Assembly (NCBI GenBank): GCA_026710045.1
Contig: JAPORU010000056.1
Span: forward strand, 1-42,044
Length of the DNA stretch: 42,044 nucleotides
Origin: Aestuariivita sp.
Lineage (GTDB): Bacteria > Pseudomonadota > Alphaproteobacteria > Rhodobacterales > Rhodobacteraceae
Direction of reading: 5' to 3'
Under the pieces are notes generated by a model. The model was given only the letters and a program-made list of their open reading frames with translations, was not told the DNA's origin and made no database searches. Below, piece by piece: positions 16,678-26,825 of the stretch; position 1 is the first letter of the stretch; the number at the start of each line of letters is the position of its first letter. Made by a program: the position numbers and the translations under genes.

Positions 16678-18333
16678 ATGGAAGCGGACTTTGTCATCGT
16701 TGGAGCAGGTTCGGCGGGCTGTACAATGGCCTACCGATTATCCGAAGCTGGATCATCGGTGATTGTAATCGAATATGGTGGGACCGACGCAGGACCCTTC
16801 ATCCAGATGCCTGCAGCCCTGTCCTATCCAATGAATATGTCACTCTATGATTGGGGCTTCCATTCAGAACCCGAGCCGCATCTCGGAGGACGTCAACTGG
16901 CATGTCCGCGCGGAAAGGTAATTGGAGGATCTTCCTCGATCAACGGACTGGTCTATGTACGCGGCCATGCCAAAGACTTTGACCATTGGGCCGATCAAGG
17001 CGCAACAGGCTGGAGTTATGCCGACATCCTCCCTTACTATAAACGTATGGAAACCTGGCATGATGGCGGTCATGGCGGCGACCCGGAATGGCGGGGCACT
17101 CACGGACCACTCCACGTAACCCGTGGGCCACGAAAAAACCCTCTGTTTCACGCATTTGTTCAATCCGGACATCAAGCGGGCTACGAGATCACAGATGACT
17201 ACAATGGCGAAAAACAAGAGGGTTTCGGCCCGATGGAGCAAACCGTTTGGCGAGGGCGCCGCTGGTCTGCCGCTAATGCCTATCTGAAGCCCGCTTTGCA
17301 ACGGCGTAACTGTACCCTGGTGCGTGGGTTGGCAAACCGAGTGGTGATCGAAGAGGGTCGCGCAGTTGGCGTCGAACTTAAACAAGGCTCAAAGATCAGA
17401 ATTATCCGGGCAAGACGCGAAGTGATCATCGCTGCGTCAACAATCAATTCACCCAAATTGCTGATGTTGTCAGGAATTGGTTCTTCCACGCACTTGACCG
17501 AACATGGAATTGGCGTAGTGGCCGATCGGCCGGGTGTCGGACAAAACCTACAGGATCATCTGGAACTCTATCTTCAAATGTCCGCAAGTCAGCCGATCAC
17601 ACTCTACAAATATTGGAATCTGCTTTGGAAAGGTATCCTAGGAGCGCAATGGCTCCTTACCAAGTCAGGACTAGGGGCCTCAAACCATTTTGAAAGCGCC
17701 GCGTTCATCCGATCGACTGCCGGGATCAACTATCCTGACATCCAATACCATTTCCTGCCGATCGCCGTACGCTATGACGGACAGAAGGCCGCAGAGGGCC
17801 ATGGTTTTCAGGCACACGTCGGTCCGATGCGATCCAAATCACGTGGCGCTGTCACGTTACGGAGTGCCGACCCGACAGATGCGCCAAGGATCCGCTTCAA
17901 TTACATGAGTCACGAAGATGACTGGACAGACTTCCGAACCTGCATCCATTTAACCCGCGAAATATTCGCGCAGGATGCATTCAAACCTTATGTCAAACAT
18001 GAAATCCAGCCGGGAAGTTCCGTACAGAGCGATGACGAACTCAATGACTTTATCCGCAACGAGGTCGAAAGTGCCTATCATCCCTGCGGCACCTGCAAGA
18101 TGGGAGCAGCTGACGATCCAATGGCTGTCGTCGACCCCGAATGCCGCGTCATTGGTGTCGAGCGACTGCGGGTGGCCGACAGTTCCATTTTTCCGAGAAT
18201 CACCAACGGCAATCTGAATGCGCCCTCAATCATGACAGGAGAAAAAGCATCGGATCATATACTCGGGCAGCGCCTGCCACCCTCCAATGCAGAACCATGG
18301 ATTCATCCTCAATGGAAGAGTCATCAGCGATAG
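16678..18333 (+). CDS. betA: Choline dehydrogenase
   Basis: A 551-residue GMC flavoprotein that oxidises choline to betaine aldehyde, normally membrane-associated and feeding the respiratory chain. Seen: FAD motif [16 protein letters not shown] (about 7-22), the BetA-type [20 protein letters not shown] then [20 protein letters not shown], a [16 protein letters not shown] segment, and the C-terminal [10 protein letters not shown] His and the [11 protein letters not shown] Asn region. Context with betB settles the role. The stop codon lies in a 7-bp hairpin (18329-18360). Confidence 0.93.
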   Translation: MEADFVIVGAGSAGCTMAYRLSEAGSSVIVIEYGGTDAGPFIQMPAALSYPMNMSLYDWGFHSEPEPHLGGRQLACPRGKVIGGSSSINGLVYVRGHAKDFDHWADQGATGWSYADILPYYKRMETWHDGGHGGDPEWRGTHGPLHVTRGPRKNPLFHAFVQSGHQAGYEITDDYNGEKQEGFGPMEQTVWRGRRWSAANAYLKPALQRRNCTLVRGLANRVVIEEGRAVGVELKQGSKIRIIRARREVIIAASTINSPKLLMLSGIGSSTHLTEHGIGVVADRPGVGQNLQDHLELYLQMSASQPITLYKYWNLLWKGILGAQWLLTKSGLGASNHFESAAFIRSTAGINYPDIQYHFLPIAVRYDGQKAAEGHGFQAHVGPMRSKSRGAVTLRSADPTDAPRIRFNYMSHEDDWTDFRTCIHLTREIFAQDAFKPYVKHEIQPGSSVQSDDELNDFIRNEVESAYHPCGTCKMGAADDPMAVVDPECRVIGVERLRVADSSIFPRITNGNLNAPSIMTGEKASDHILGQRLPPSNAEPWIHPQWKSHQR

Positions 18334-18360
18334 AGAGCATCTGCCCGCCACGACTCTATC
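18329..18360 (+). terminator. Hairpin overlapping the betA stop codon
   Basis: GATAGAG (18329-18335) pairs perfectly with CTCTATC (18354-18360) around an 18-base loop; the TAG stop is inside the left stem. There is no T-tract, so it is at best a weak or Rho-aided terminator for betBA. Confidence 0.3.
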
Positions 18361-18582
18361 CATGGACATGGACAGGTTCCATCATGCGCTACTCCCAAAA
18401 GACAAAAGATGGGTACCGATAGGATAATAAGCCAAGCATCGCGACGACTTCTGATGCCATCATCACACAAAGTCCCACCAGTGTCTCAATTTCCTAAACA
18501 GACATTATTGTGTCGGCCGTTCATTCTGATAAAGTCCGTGCATCATAATATGCGACCGGCGTCAGCCATTTGGAAAACACAT

Positions 18583-19887
18583 ATGCGATTTTTTCTGGGA
18601 TTAACGTTGAGTTGTGCCGCAATGGCAACCGGAGCGGGAGCCGAGCACCGTGATCTCAAAAACGAACCTGTTATAAACTCTTCACATCACGTTTCTGCCA
18701 TCTCACTTCGTCCAATACTCCGACCACAACCCACAGCACTCACGTCCGCGGTACACGCCACGTCAACCCATTCCGATTTCTCACATTGGCTCGGTAAATT
18801 TAGAGACCGCGCTATACAGCTAAATATACCAGCTTATATTCTCGACGGCGCTCTAAGCAATATCACATATGATACCGATGTTATCGCACGCGATCAGAAC
18901 CAATCGGAGTTCACCAAGACAATCTGGGAATATCTTGACGGCGCCGTCTCGCAGCGCCGCATTCAAAACGGCCGAGAAGCCTTGGACAGATTCGCAGAAA
19001 ACCTCACGGCAATCGAGAACACATACGGTGTAGAAAAGGAAGTTGTCGTCGCAATCTGGGGACTCGAAAGTGCGTACGGAGAATTCCGCGGCCGTAAGAA
19101 CGTCGTCCAGTCATTAGCGACATTATCCTTTGATGGACGCCGCGGAACTTTCTTTGAAAGCCAACTTATTGCCGCCCTTCGTATTCTGCAGAACGGAGAC
19201 ATCGGCACACAGGACATCACAGGAAGCTGGGCCGGCGCTATGGGCCATACTCAATTTATGCCGACATCCTTCTTGGAATACGCAGTCGATTTCAACGGCG
19301 ATGGAAAACGGGATATCTGGTCCGATGATCCAACAGATGCCTTAGCCTCAACAGCGGCCTACCTCAAAAGGTTTGGATGGACACAAGATCAACCATGGGG
19401 TGTCGAAGTTAAACTGCCGGCGAACTTTGACTTCGAACTTGTCAATCGGAATATCACGCGACTACCGAGCGTCTGGACCGAATTAGGAGTTCGTGCAATT
19501 AACCGCCCGGTTACAGACACATTCGGGCCAGCGTCGCTCTTAACGCCCGCTGGACGTAAGGGTGCAGCTTTTATGGTTTTTAAGAATTTCAATGTCATAA
19601 AACGCTACAATTCCGCGAGCGCATATGTCATGGGCGTTGGACATCTGAGCGACCGACTCCAAGGACGTCCACCGATCCAGGCCACGTGGCCCCGTGATGA
19701 CCGTGCCTTGAAACTCTCGGAACGTAAAGAACTGCAAACGCGGCTCGCCCGACGAGGTTTCAATCCCGGAGAAATCGACGGGATGATCGGACCGATGACA
19801 ACAGCGGCCGTCAAAAAATACCAGAATTCACTGGGTTTGATCCCGGACGGCTACATATCTCTCAACTTGTTGAAAAAGCTGCAATAA
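18583..19887 (+). CDS. Lytic murein transglycosylase, MltB type (GH103) with peptidoglycan-binding domain
   Basis: The 434-residue exported enzyme cleaves peptidoglycan glycan strands. From ATG 18583 there is a signal peptide (about 1-20, ending GAGA before EHRDL), then a linker, then an SLT_2/MltB domain with the catalytic Glu162 in AIWGLESAYGEFRG and the SWAGAMGHTQFMPTSF motif. A calcium-loop-like DFNGDGKRDIW follows, and the C-terminus is a PG_binding_1 domain (RRGFNPGEIDGMIGPMTTAA). Longer in-frame starts to 18409 lack a signal peptide and were not used. It stands alone between betA and the convergent COQ9 gene (23-bp gap). Confidence 0.92.
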   Translation: MRFFLGLTLSCAAMATGAGAEHRDLKNEPVINSSHHVSAISLRPILRPQPTALTSAVHATSTHSDFSHWLGKFRDRAIQLNIPAYILDGALSNITYDTDVIARDQNQSEFTKTIWEYLDGAVSQRRIQNGREALDRFAENLTAIENTYGVEKEVVVAIWGLESAYGEFRGRKNVVQSLATLSFDGRRGTFFESQLIAALRILQNGDIGTQDITGSWAGAMGHTQFMPTSFLEYAVDFNGDGKRDIWSDDPTDALASTAAYLKRFGWTQDQPWGVEVKLPANFDFELVNRNITRLPSVWTELGVRAINRPVTDTFGPASLLTPAGRKGAAFMVFKNFNVIKRYNSASAYVMGVGHLSDRLQGRPPIQATWPRDDRALKLSERKELQTRLARRGFNPGEIDGMIGPMTTAAVKKYQNSLGLIPDGYISLNLLKKLQ

Positions 19888-19910
19888 GACGCCTCTACAC
19901 CGTCATACGG

Positions 19911-20606
19911 CTACATGGGATCCTTCCAAGTCCCCGGCAAATCCGTCAAATCAACTTTCTGAGGTGGCTTGACGTGCCTCATCATCCAACTCGGTCCCGC
20001 GATCAAACGTGACAGAACAGGTGAATTTCGAAATCGGGCTTTCACACCTTCAAACTGCATCACATTGGTAATGCGCCGATCCAAGAAACCCCACGTTTCG
20101 ACATATTCTGGGCTTTCATCTCCTAACCAATATAACAATGTCGATGAATAGACGCCGGAGAGGATTGCGCGCTTGGTATACCAGTTAATATCGTTTGAAC
20201 GATCCCCCAGTATTGACCATATTGAATCGCTGGTGTCCCAGATCAGTTGAACACCCTGAAGTCCGTTATTCGGAAGTGAAAAGAACGTTGTGGACCGGCG
20301 GGCCACTTCCTTATTCTTGATGACATCAAGCCGGGATTTAATAGCAATCGTGACACGATCCCGAATGCGCATACCAGAAATATCGATCGCCTCAAGCCGA
20401 GCACGCATCGCTTCATCGCCTTGCTTATGATGCGCTATCGCAAGACCGAGCGCGCCATCTGGATAAGCCTGTCGCACAGACGTCACATCAACATTAAGAT
20501 CAACCGCCACATGACGAAGCAAAGACTCTGACCAACCCTCAAAGGGTACATGCGGAAGAGCCGCATTCAAGATCCGCGTTCGCAGGTCTATCGCTGTGTC
20601 GATCAT
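19911..20606 (-). CDS. COQ9 family ubiquinone biosynthesis protein
   Basis: A 231-residue COQ9 protein (in bacteria also called the RpsU-divergently transcribed protein), a lipid-binding TetR-like fold protein that supports ubiquinone synthesis. Visible: helix-turn-helix-like N-terminus with LPHVPFEGWSESLLRHVA, the VTSVRQAYPDGALGLAIAHH recognition helix remnant, then ALGDEAMRAR-like segments and the WDTSDSIWSILGDRSNDINW with YTKRAILSGVYSST core of the COQ9 domain. ATG 20606 is used rather than an upstream TTG. Its usual divergent neighbour rpsU is present, but 1 kb away, separated by an insertion remnant. Confidence 0.9.
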   Translation of the reverse strand: MIDTAIDLRTRILNAALPHVPFEGWSESLLRHVAVDLNVDVTSVRQAYPDGALGLAIAHHKQGDEAMRARLEAIDISGMRIRDRVTIAIKSRLDVIKNKEVARRSTTFFSLPNNGLQGVQLIWDTSDSIWSILGDRSNDINWYTKRAILSGVYSSTLLYWLGDESPEYVETWGFLDRRITNVMQFEGVKARFRNSPVLSRLIAGPSWMMRHVKPPQKVDLTDLPGTWKDPM

Positions 20607-21260
20607 ATCACACCCCAATCACGATGACATCGCTCTGACCTGAAGCATCTTAGTCACCTGTGATGTCTTCGATCACCCATAAATGAGCATCAATACACTC
20701 TGTTCAGACACTGTGCACCCGCTCAACCGATCCAAGTCACTCCGCCACGATCAATGGAAAAATGTTCCCCCAGCTTGCATGACATTCACAATCATATCTA
20801 CGCTATCCATCATCAACAACGCAAGTATTCTTTGAATGAATTCCTCTCAAGCGCCCTATCTTGCAAGGCAATCAATAACAACAGCGACCCAAAAATGCGC
20901 GGAAAATTCCATATCAGTAATCCTACGAACAAAGCTTGCGATAGGGCCTAAAGTTGTTGAAACCGAAGCAACAAGGTACCATGGGCACTGTTTCCTGACG
21001 CGACAAAGATCTCTACAAATGACCTAGGCCACCGAAATGGGTACATGCCTTTCTTTCCGAATGCACATTATCTTGATGAGCCGAACCGATAGGAAAATTT
21101 GGTGAATTGAAAATTCAATAAGCAAGGAGAAAGTGGTCAAGACTTTCTTGAAAGACCTTGAGACGGCCTCGAAGGAATTCGCCGGAACCTATCTAAAAGG
21201 AGATGTTGACGCCGGTCCCGTCTCACGGCGCATTAGCGCACTACACGATTACGGGAGGTT
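20607..21260. other. Non-coding stretch in the split COQ9-rpsU spacer
   Basis: I see no convincing gene here. A 70-codon frame from GTG 21133, with AAGGAG before it, has no recognisable family and runs into the transposase remnant in another frame; it could be a truncated gene or chance. The rest is AT-rich with no clear structure. The stretch is probably part of the sequence inserted between COQ9 and rpsU. Confidence 0.35.
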
Positions 21261-21449
21261 CATGGCACCCATTTCGATCCCATCATCAAGAAAAGATTCA
21301 ATTGTGAGCGGAGCCTCTACGCAATTCTACAAATTTTGGACGTGACCGTATTCGAAAAAACTGAATTAAATCGGTTGCTTAATGGATTCCAATACAGAAT
21401 TCAGCCTAAGACGCCCCATAACCTGCTGAATCTATTTGATTTTCAATAG
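21261..21449 (+). pseudogene. C-terminal remnant of an IS4-type transposase
   Basis: A frame ending at TAG 21447-21449 reads IIKKRFNCERSLYAILQILD then VTVFEKTELNRLL and closes with NLLNLFDFQ. This matches the C-terminus of IS4-group transposases, in which a V-A-I-I-K-K-R stretch is followed by SLYTILQILSV, FEKTP and a closing NQLNLFDL. Only about 60 residues remain and no start, catalytic DDE region or terminal repeats are visible. It shows that an insertion element once landed between COQ9 and rpsU. Recognition is from pattern memory and was not searched. Confidence 0.6.
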
Positions 21450-21618
21450 AACAGTAATGAAGCTCAACATTAAGAGATTAGTATTTGATCTCTGTTAAGA
21501 GCTTTGCTATGTCACCTCCGCACAATCACCTAAGGGTGCTAGACATTGAGACATATTCCAGCTATATCTGGTTCTCAGCACACAAGGGACACTTAACCGA
21601 AAAGGTAACGCCACCCAT

Positions 21619-21825
21619 ATGCAAGTTACGGTACGAGACAACAACGTCGATCAAGCTCTTCGAGCGCTGAAAAAAAAGCTGCAACGAGAGGGTGTTTTTC
21701 GTGAAATGAAACTTCGGCAACACTTCGAAAAGCCCTCGGAAAAAAAGGCACGGGAAAAAGCGGAGGCAATCCGTCGCGCACGCAAATTGGCGCGGAAGAA
21801 GGCAATCAGAGAAGGCCTTCTCTGA
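21619..21825 (+). CDS. rpsU: 30S ribosomal protein S21
   Basis: The 68-residue product starts [20 protein letters not shown] and continues with the basic helical tail ([20 protein letters not shown]) that defines bacterial S21, a small-subunit protein involved in translation initiation. Length is standard for Alphaproteobacteria. It is normally transcribed divergently from COQ9; here the spacer is about 1 kb and contains an insertion remnant, so its promoter may have changed. The last 20 bp of the gene, including the stop, form a perfect palindrome. Confidence 0.95.
   Translation: MQVTVRDNNVDQALRALKKKLQREGVFREMKLRQHFEKPSEKKAREKAEAIRRARKLARKKAIREGLL
21806..21825 (+). terminator. 20-bp perfect palindrome at the rpsU stop codon
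   Basis: TCAGAGAAGG is followed directly by CCTTCTCTGA, a perfect inverted repeat with no spacer that includes the TGA stop. In RNA it would form a hairpin of about 8 pairs with a 4-base loop. No T-tract follows, so mRNA stabilisation or a recoding/termination aid is as likely as transcription termination. Confidence 0.4.
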
Positions 21826-22112
21826 CGTCCTGACCTCAAGCCCCACCGGCCTCTCTAACGTCTTCAATAATGCGACAGGTGCGAAACGCGACCGTTCAAG
21901 AACCTCGACATTGGCGTCAGCCGCAAAACGTCAATGGAGAGATCCTGAACACGACTGAATGACCCTGCCGGACGAACCTGTCGGTCTATTGACGGTGTTC
22001 TTCCGAATCGCATCCACAAGACCTCCATGCGATGCGAACAATGTCATCGCATCGGCATCAAACAGCCTCGTCCCAACAGAATGGTCGTGCGCTCTACAAA
22101 ATAAGGAATTGA

Positions 22113-22985
22113 ATGACCGACCCCTACGTACCGCCAACCGTCTGGACATGGGACCAGGAAAGTGGCGGCCAATTCTCAAACATTAACCGACCGACCGCCG
22201 GGGCTCAAACTGAGCGCCCGTTGCCGCTCGGAAAACATCCCCTCCAGCTCTACTCGCTTGCCACGCCGAATGGCGTTAAAGTTACAATAATGCTTGAGGA
22301 GTTATTGGCTTTAGGCCATGCTGGTGCCGAATATGATGCGTGGCTCATAAATATAGGAGATGGCGATCAATTTGGTTCCGGTTTTGTCGCTATCAATCCA
22401 AACTCCAAAATACCGGCTCTGGTCGATCATTCGATGGATAAGCCTTTACGCGTCTTTGAAAGTGGATCAATTCTTCTGTATCTTGCCGAAAAATTCAAGG
22501 CCCTCGTCCCATCCAACCATTTCTTACGCACCGAATGCCTCAATTGGCTTTTCTGGCAAATGGGAAGTGCCCCCTATCTTGGCGGAGGTTTTGGTCACTT
22601 CTATACGTATGCACCAGAAAAATGGGAATATCCGATCAATCGGTTCACAATGGAAGTGAAGCGCCAACTCGATGTCCTTGACCAACATCTCGCGACAAAC
22701 AAAATGATGGTTGATTCAACCTATTCGATTGCCGACATTGCTATCTGGACGTGGTATGGACAATTGGTCCTTGGTCGACAATACGATGCTGCAGAATTCC
22801 TCGACGTCACGAACTACAAACATGTATTGAAATGGGCTCAAGAAATTGATGCCCGACCACAAGTACAGCGCGGCCGGATGGTCAATCGCATCACCGGTGA
22901 CCGAGACAGGCAACTGCACGAACGCCATGACGCTACTGACTTTGACACCAAAACCCAAGATAAAGTCGCACCTGTTCCGGATTAA
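22113..22985 (+). CDS. yghU: Glutathione transferase-like disulfide-bond oxidoreductase (YghU type)
   Basis: A 290-residue YghU/YfcG-type enzyme that uses glutathione to reduce disulfides or organic peroxides. The extended N-terminus YVPPTVWTWDQESGGQFSNI and the segments LPLGKHPLQLYSLATPNGVK, FVAINPNSKIPALVD, VFESGSILLYLAEKF and GSAPYLGGGFGHFYTYAPEK are characteristic of YghU; a thioredoxin-fold N-half (about 40-125) is followed by the helical GST C-domain. A single gene, converging with the cytochrome c gene. The 287 bp between rpsU and this gene show nothing else. Confidence 0.9.
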   Translation: MTDPYVPPTVWTWDQESGGQFSNINRPTAGAQTERPLPLGKHPLQLYSLATPNGVKVTIMLEELLALGHAGAEYDAWLINIGDGDQFGSGFVAINPNSKIPALVDHSMDKPLRVFESGSILLYLAEKFKALVPSNHFLRTECLNWLFWQMGSAPYLGGGFGHFYTYAPEKWEYPINRFTMEVKRQLDVLDQHLATNKMMVDSTYSIADIAIWTWYGQLVLGRQYDAAEFLDVTNYKHVLKWAQEIDARPQVQRGRMVNRITGDRDRQLHERHDATDFDTKTQDKVAPVPD

Positions 22986-23177
22986 CGAACCCACCCGACC
23001 TCACCGATCACAGACGATGATCTGTATCCGTTACAATGACATCACACATGAAGCGATGCTGGCCGTTCTCTCACCGGTGCCGGCTAAGAAAATATAACGC
23101 CGTTACGGAGTCTCAGCCGTCACCATCGGTCTTAAAGATCGACGACCACGACCCAAAGTCCAAAATGCTCTCAATAA

Positions 23178-23606
23178 TCACGAGTCGGAATGAGCCGCCA
23201 AGAAAGCCCAAATATTCACGGCATCCTTTTCCTTAACACGCTGCTTGAGCATTTTGCTCTTTCCCTTGCCACCGATCGCTTCCTGAATCCAAGCCGTCGG
23301 GTCCGACAGGTATGCATGAAAGTTTGCCTCGTCCATAAGAAGCTCTTGCTCAGCCGCCGCAACCATAAGCTTGGAATACTTGAATCCCTCGAGAGTGCCC
23401 ATGGAACGGCTGGCTATATTCCATAAATTTGGTCCAGTTTTGCCACCCTTCACAATGACATCACCTTCATCCGAAACGATCATGTGACACGACTTGCACT
23501 TGTTAAAGGCCTTTTTTCCAGCCTCGGCATCACCGGTTGCATGGCCATCCGCCAAAACCGGAAAGGAAAAAAAAGACAATACGAGGGCAACAAAAATCCG
23601 ATTCAT
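23178..23606 (-). CDS. cycA: Cytochrome c2-type electron carrier at the end of the photosynthesis operon
   Basis: A 142-residue exported class I cytochrome c. Signal peptide about 1-19 (ending PVLA before DGHAT), haem motif CKSCH at 37-41, TGPNLW (58-62) and the distal ligand Met119 in KSKM. As the last gene of the bch-puh polycistron, 75 bp after hemA, it is probably the soluble donor that re-reduces the photosynthetic reaction centre after electron flow from cytochrome bc1; in Roseobacter-type clusters a cycA is found in this place. ATG 23606 with GGAGAG upstream is preferred to a longer frame without a signal peptide. The symbol rests on context. Confidence 0.85.
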   Translation of the reverse strand: MNRIFVALVLSFFSFPVLADGHATGDAEAGKKAFNKCKSCHMIVSDEGDVIVKGGKTGPNLWNIASRSMGTLEGFKYSKLMVAAAEQELLMDEANFHAYLSDPTAWIQEAIGGKGKSKMLKQRVKEKDAVNIWAFLAAHSDS

Positions 23607-23681
23607 GTGAACTCTCCTAGGGATCAAAAGCAACGCAGATGACGATATTCCGATCAATATTACACTCGAATCGACTTAACT

Positions 23682-24896
23682 TCAAGCAACTGCGTGAGAA
23701 ATAGCACATTGACGCCACAACGTTTTCAACGCCAACACCAGATGCTCAATATCATCCACGTCATGCAAAGGTGAGGGCGTAAACCGTAATCTCTCTGTTC
23801 CCTTTGGAACCGTGGGATAATTGATCGGCTGCACGTAAATACCCCACTCCTGCATCAAGTAATCCGACAACATCCGACATTTCACCGGATCTTTAATCAT
23901 GACCGGAATAATGTGGCTTGGGTTATCCATATGCGGAATTCCCTCTTCGTTCAGTCGCTTGCGCAAGTAAACCACCCGCTCACGATGAAGTTTACGCTCA
24001 ATATCACTCTCCTTAAGATGCCGAATAGACACGCGTGCAGCGGCGGCCACAGCCGGCGGCAACGCCGTGGTAAAAATGAACCCGGAAGCAAAAGAACGAA
24101 TAAAGTCACACAAGGTCGTCGACCCAGTAATGTAACCACCGACCACGCCGTAAGCCTTGCCGAGTGTTCCCTCAATAAGAGTAAGTCGGTCTGCCAAACC
24201 TTCACGCTCGCTGACCCCGCCCCCACGAGGGCCATACAAACCAACCGCATGCACTTCATCCAGATACGTCATCGCACCATACTTCTCCGCAACCTCGACG
24301 ATCTCGGCAAGTGGACAGATATCACCGTCCATCGAATAGACAGACTCAAAGGCGACAAGCTTCGGCGCATTTGCCGGAACAGCCGACAATTTACGATCCA
24401 AGTCCTCCGGATCATTGTGCTTCCAGAGAACCTTATTCGCTCTCGAATGACGAATACCTTCGATCATCGATGCATGATTCAATTCATCCGAAAGAATGAC
24501 CAGATCCGGTATACGCGACCCGAGCGTCGAGAGCGCAGACCAATTCGACACATATCCAGATGTAAACAACAAAGCCGCTTCCTTGCCATGCAGATCCGCA
24601 AGTTCCACTTCCAATAACTTATGAGCATGATTGGTACCGGAAATATTCCGTGTCCCTCCAGCGCCGGCTCCGCAACTATCAATCGTATCTTTCATCGCTT
24701 GAGTCACCTTCGGGTTTTGACCCATGCCAAGATAATCGTTCGAACACCACACCGTCACCTCGTTGGGCGCTTGCTCGTCATGACACCGTGCGCGAGGAAA
24801 TTGTCCGGACTTACGCTCCAATTCCGCAAAAATCCGATAATTTCCCTCCTCTCTCAACGAATCCAGTTGTTTCTGAAACAATCGATCAAAGTCCAT
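23682..24896 (-). CDS. hemA: 5-aminolevulinate synthase
   Basis: The 404-residue PLP enzyme condenses glycine and succinyl-CoA to ALA, the first tetrapyrrole precursor (Shemin route of Alphaproteobacteria). Seen: [60 protein letters not shown] with Asp213 and His216 contacting PLP, and the Schiff-base Lys247 in [12 protein letters not shown] 24896 overlaps the puhE end by 11 bp, so it is co-transcribed with bacteriochlorophyll genes; a second, housekeeping hemA may exist elsewhere. Its position ties ALA supply to pigment demand. Confidence 0.95.
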   Translation of the reverse strand: MDFDRLFQKQLDSLREEGNYRIFAELERKSGQFPRARCHDEQAPNEVTVWCSNDYLGMGQNPKVTQAMKDTIDSCGAGAGGTRNISGTNHAHKLLEVELADLHGKEAALLFTSGYVSNWSALSTLGSRIPDLVILSDELNHASMIEGIRHSRANKVLWKHNDPEDLDRKLSAVPANAPKLVAFESVYSMDGDICPLAEIVEVAEKYGAMTYLDEVHAVGLYGPRGGGVSEREGLADRLTLIEGTLGKAYGVVGGYITGSTTLCDFIRSFASGFIFTTALPPAVAAAARVSIRHLKESDIERKLHRERVVYLRKRLNEEGIPHMDNPSHIIPVMIKDPVKCRMLSDYLMQEWGIYVQPINYPTVPKGTERLRFTPSPLHDVDDIEHLVLALKTLWRQCAISHAVA

Positions 24897-25710
24897 GAGC
24901 GTCCTCCTGTCTGGTCGGTAGCGAAGTATAAGTTTTGGACGTCGACGGCCCCGTGGGCAGCATCCAACGCCAAAGGCGTTCATCAGGCAATGGCAAAACC
25001 ATCATCCAATGCTCAAACAAGGCCAAGGCTGTAATGGCCGTTAGCAAGGCAAAACCAATCGCGTCGGCCGGCGACGCGGCCGCCTGCAACCTCTGCAGCC
25101 AACACGCTATGACAAACGTCAGAACCGATACGGAAATCGGAAAAAACCAATTCATTGCACGTCTGCGAAAATGACTTGGAAGATGACAGAGCATCGTCGG
25201 TAAAAATTCTATGTTAACTTTAGGCACGCCAAAATAAAGATTGAGCTTTGCAGAAAGGCGTGCCGCGTAGAGTACGATGAAAATCCACATTCCAAACATA
25301 TTGTCCGTGCCCCATCCAAGAAAGATCAGCACAATCAATATGCCAACCAACAGCATTTCATGAAAAGCCACCGTACCCCACGCACGCAGAAACCGTTCAA
25401 GTTCGCCAACCCCCTCCGGCAACGGTTTTTGAATAGGTCCCGCAATTATTCCGGTCAGAAATGCCAATTCAACCCAACCCCAAACCACGAGTGCCGAGAA
25501 AAAAGCCAGATAAATTCCGTAAATCGATGTATCTGTGAGCGCAAACGCATAACCCCAGAACCCCGCGATCAGAAGCGGCAACGACCCCAAGGTGACAGCT
25601 CGACACATCCACGGCCCGTGCAAGTCGGCATGCCTCACCACCATCAAGATGAAGCCGGTGGCAAACCACCAGACAAAAAACGCGACAAGAACGGCAACCC
25701 AGGGCGTCAT
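24886..25710 (-). CDS. puhE: Photosynthetic complex assembly protein PuhE
   Basis: A 274-residue membrane protein (DUF3623) needed for efficient reaction-centre and light-harvesting complex formation in Rhodobacter. It starts with the family-type [17 protein letters not shown] helix and has about seven hydrophobic helices, with the conserved [32 protein letters not shown] and [11 protein letters not shown] stretches. I chose ATG 25710, whose A is shared with the acsF TGA stop (TGATG), over a GTG at 25731. Confidence 0.9.
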   Translation of the reverse strand: MTPWVAVLVAFFVWWFATGFILMVVRHADLHGPWMCRAVTLGSLPLLIAGFWGYAFALTDTSIYGIYLAFFSALVVWGWVELAFLTGIIAGPIQKPLPEGVGELERFLRAWGTVAFHEMLLVGILIVLIFLGWGTDNMFGMWIFIVLYAARLSAKLNLYFGVPKVNIEFLPTMLCHLPSHFRRRAMNWFFPISVSVLTFVIACWLQRLQAAASPADAIGFALLTAITALALFEHWMMVLPLPDERLWRWMLPTGPSTSKTYTSLPTRQEDAHGL

Positions 25711-26825
25711 CAGTAGATAGGCTCCAAGCACGTCGACACCGGAACATCATTCCTCTTTGACGGAATCAACATCAATGAAAAAAACCCCCATCCCGCTCTC
25801 AACTGCGCACCAAGCTTGCGCAGGATCTGCTTTTTCTTCGTCGCATCCGCAAGATCCACGTTCGCCCTGTAAATCGCCTCAAGGGTCGACTGCCAGCGTG
25901 GATGATCAATATCCAGAGTGAGCGGGAAAATCTGCTCACTCAACTTCGAGGTTTTCTTGAAAACCTCATACGCATACCAATCGGGATCAACACCAAGCGC
26001 CTTATGGAATACCGGCCGCTGGTGATCTCGAACAAACATCGTTGCATATACAGCCGTCAAAAAGAACTTGATCCAGTAGACGTTCACTCCGGAGGTAAGC
26101 CTCGGGTCGGTTTTCATCAGGAGTGCAAATGCTTCGCCATGGCTAAACTCATCGTTGCACCATTCCTGAAACCACTTGAAAATCGGATGAAACCGATACT
26201 CTGGATTAGCCTCAAGATGCCGGAAAATCGTGATGTACCGCGCATAGCCGATCTTTTCCGACAGATACGTCGCGTAATAAATGAACTTTGGACGAAAATA
26301 GGTGTATTTTTTCTTCTGGGTCAGGAATCCGAGATTCACAGCGACACCGGCTTCCCGCAACGCGTCGTTGATAAATCCCGCATGCCGCGCCTCATCACGC
26401 GCCATCAACTGGAAAAGCTGGGTCACATCCTTGTTTTTACCGCGCCGCTTCATCTCCTTGTAAAGAACGCAACCCGAAAATTCAGCCGTACAGCTCGATA
26501 TCAGGAAATCAATGAATTCCTTTTTCAAGTCCGGCTCCATATTCTCCCAATCGACGTCATCCCAATCCTCATTCTTCTTGAAATGACCCTTATTGGGATC
26601 CGATTTCATTCGGGCAATCAGAGTATCCCAATCTTTGCGGACATTCGATACATCAACGGCATCAAGCTCATCAAAATCCGTTGTATAGAACCGTGGCGTC
26701 AGCAATGTATTTTGCATTGCGACCGCGGTGGCCTGTGCACTATCAAACCGAGCTTGCTCTTCCTGGATGGCGAGACCTTCCTCGACCGTTGTCGCATCGG
26801 CCGAATGCTTAAGCACCTCTGTCAT
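25710..26825 (-). CDS. acsF: Aerobic Mg-protoporphyrin IX monomethyl ester (oxidative) cyclase
   Basis: The 371-residue diiron enzyme closes ring E of chlorophyll using O2, forming divinyl-protochlorophyllide. Diiron ligand segments are visible: ISSCTAEFSGCVLYKEM, MARDEARHAGFIND and WCNDEFSHGEAFALL. ATG 26825 follows GGAGGAGG; it overlaps the upstream small gene by 4 bp. No bchE (the anaerobic cyclase) is in the window, pointing to oxygen-dependent pigment synthesis. Confidence 0.95.
   Translation of the reverse strand: MTEVLKHSADATTVEEGLAIQEEQARFDSAQATAVAMQNTLLTPRFYTTDFDELDAVDVSNVRKDWDTLIARMKSDPNKGHFKKNEDWDDVDWENMEPDLKKEFIDFLISSCTAEFSGCVLYKEMKRRGKNKDVTQLFQLMARDEARHAGFINDALREAGVAVNLGFLTQKKKYTYFRPKFIYYATYLSEKIGYARYITIFRHLEANPEYRFHPIFKWFQEWCNDEFSHGEAFALLMKTDPRLTSGVNVYWIKFFLTAVYATMFVRDHQRPVFHKALGVDPDWYAYEVFKKTSKLSEQIFPLTLDIDHPRWQSTLEAIYRANVDLADATKKKQILRKLGAQLRAGWGFFSLMLIPSKRNDVPVSTCLEPIY

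Noticed and set aside
21133-21345. 70-codon frame with GTG start and AAGGAG site ahead of the transposase remnant
   Set aside because: A plausible ribosome site, but no recognisable family, and it overlaps the transposase fossil in another frame; kept only as a note.
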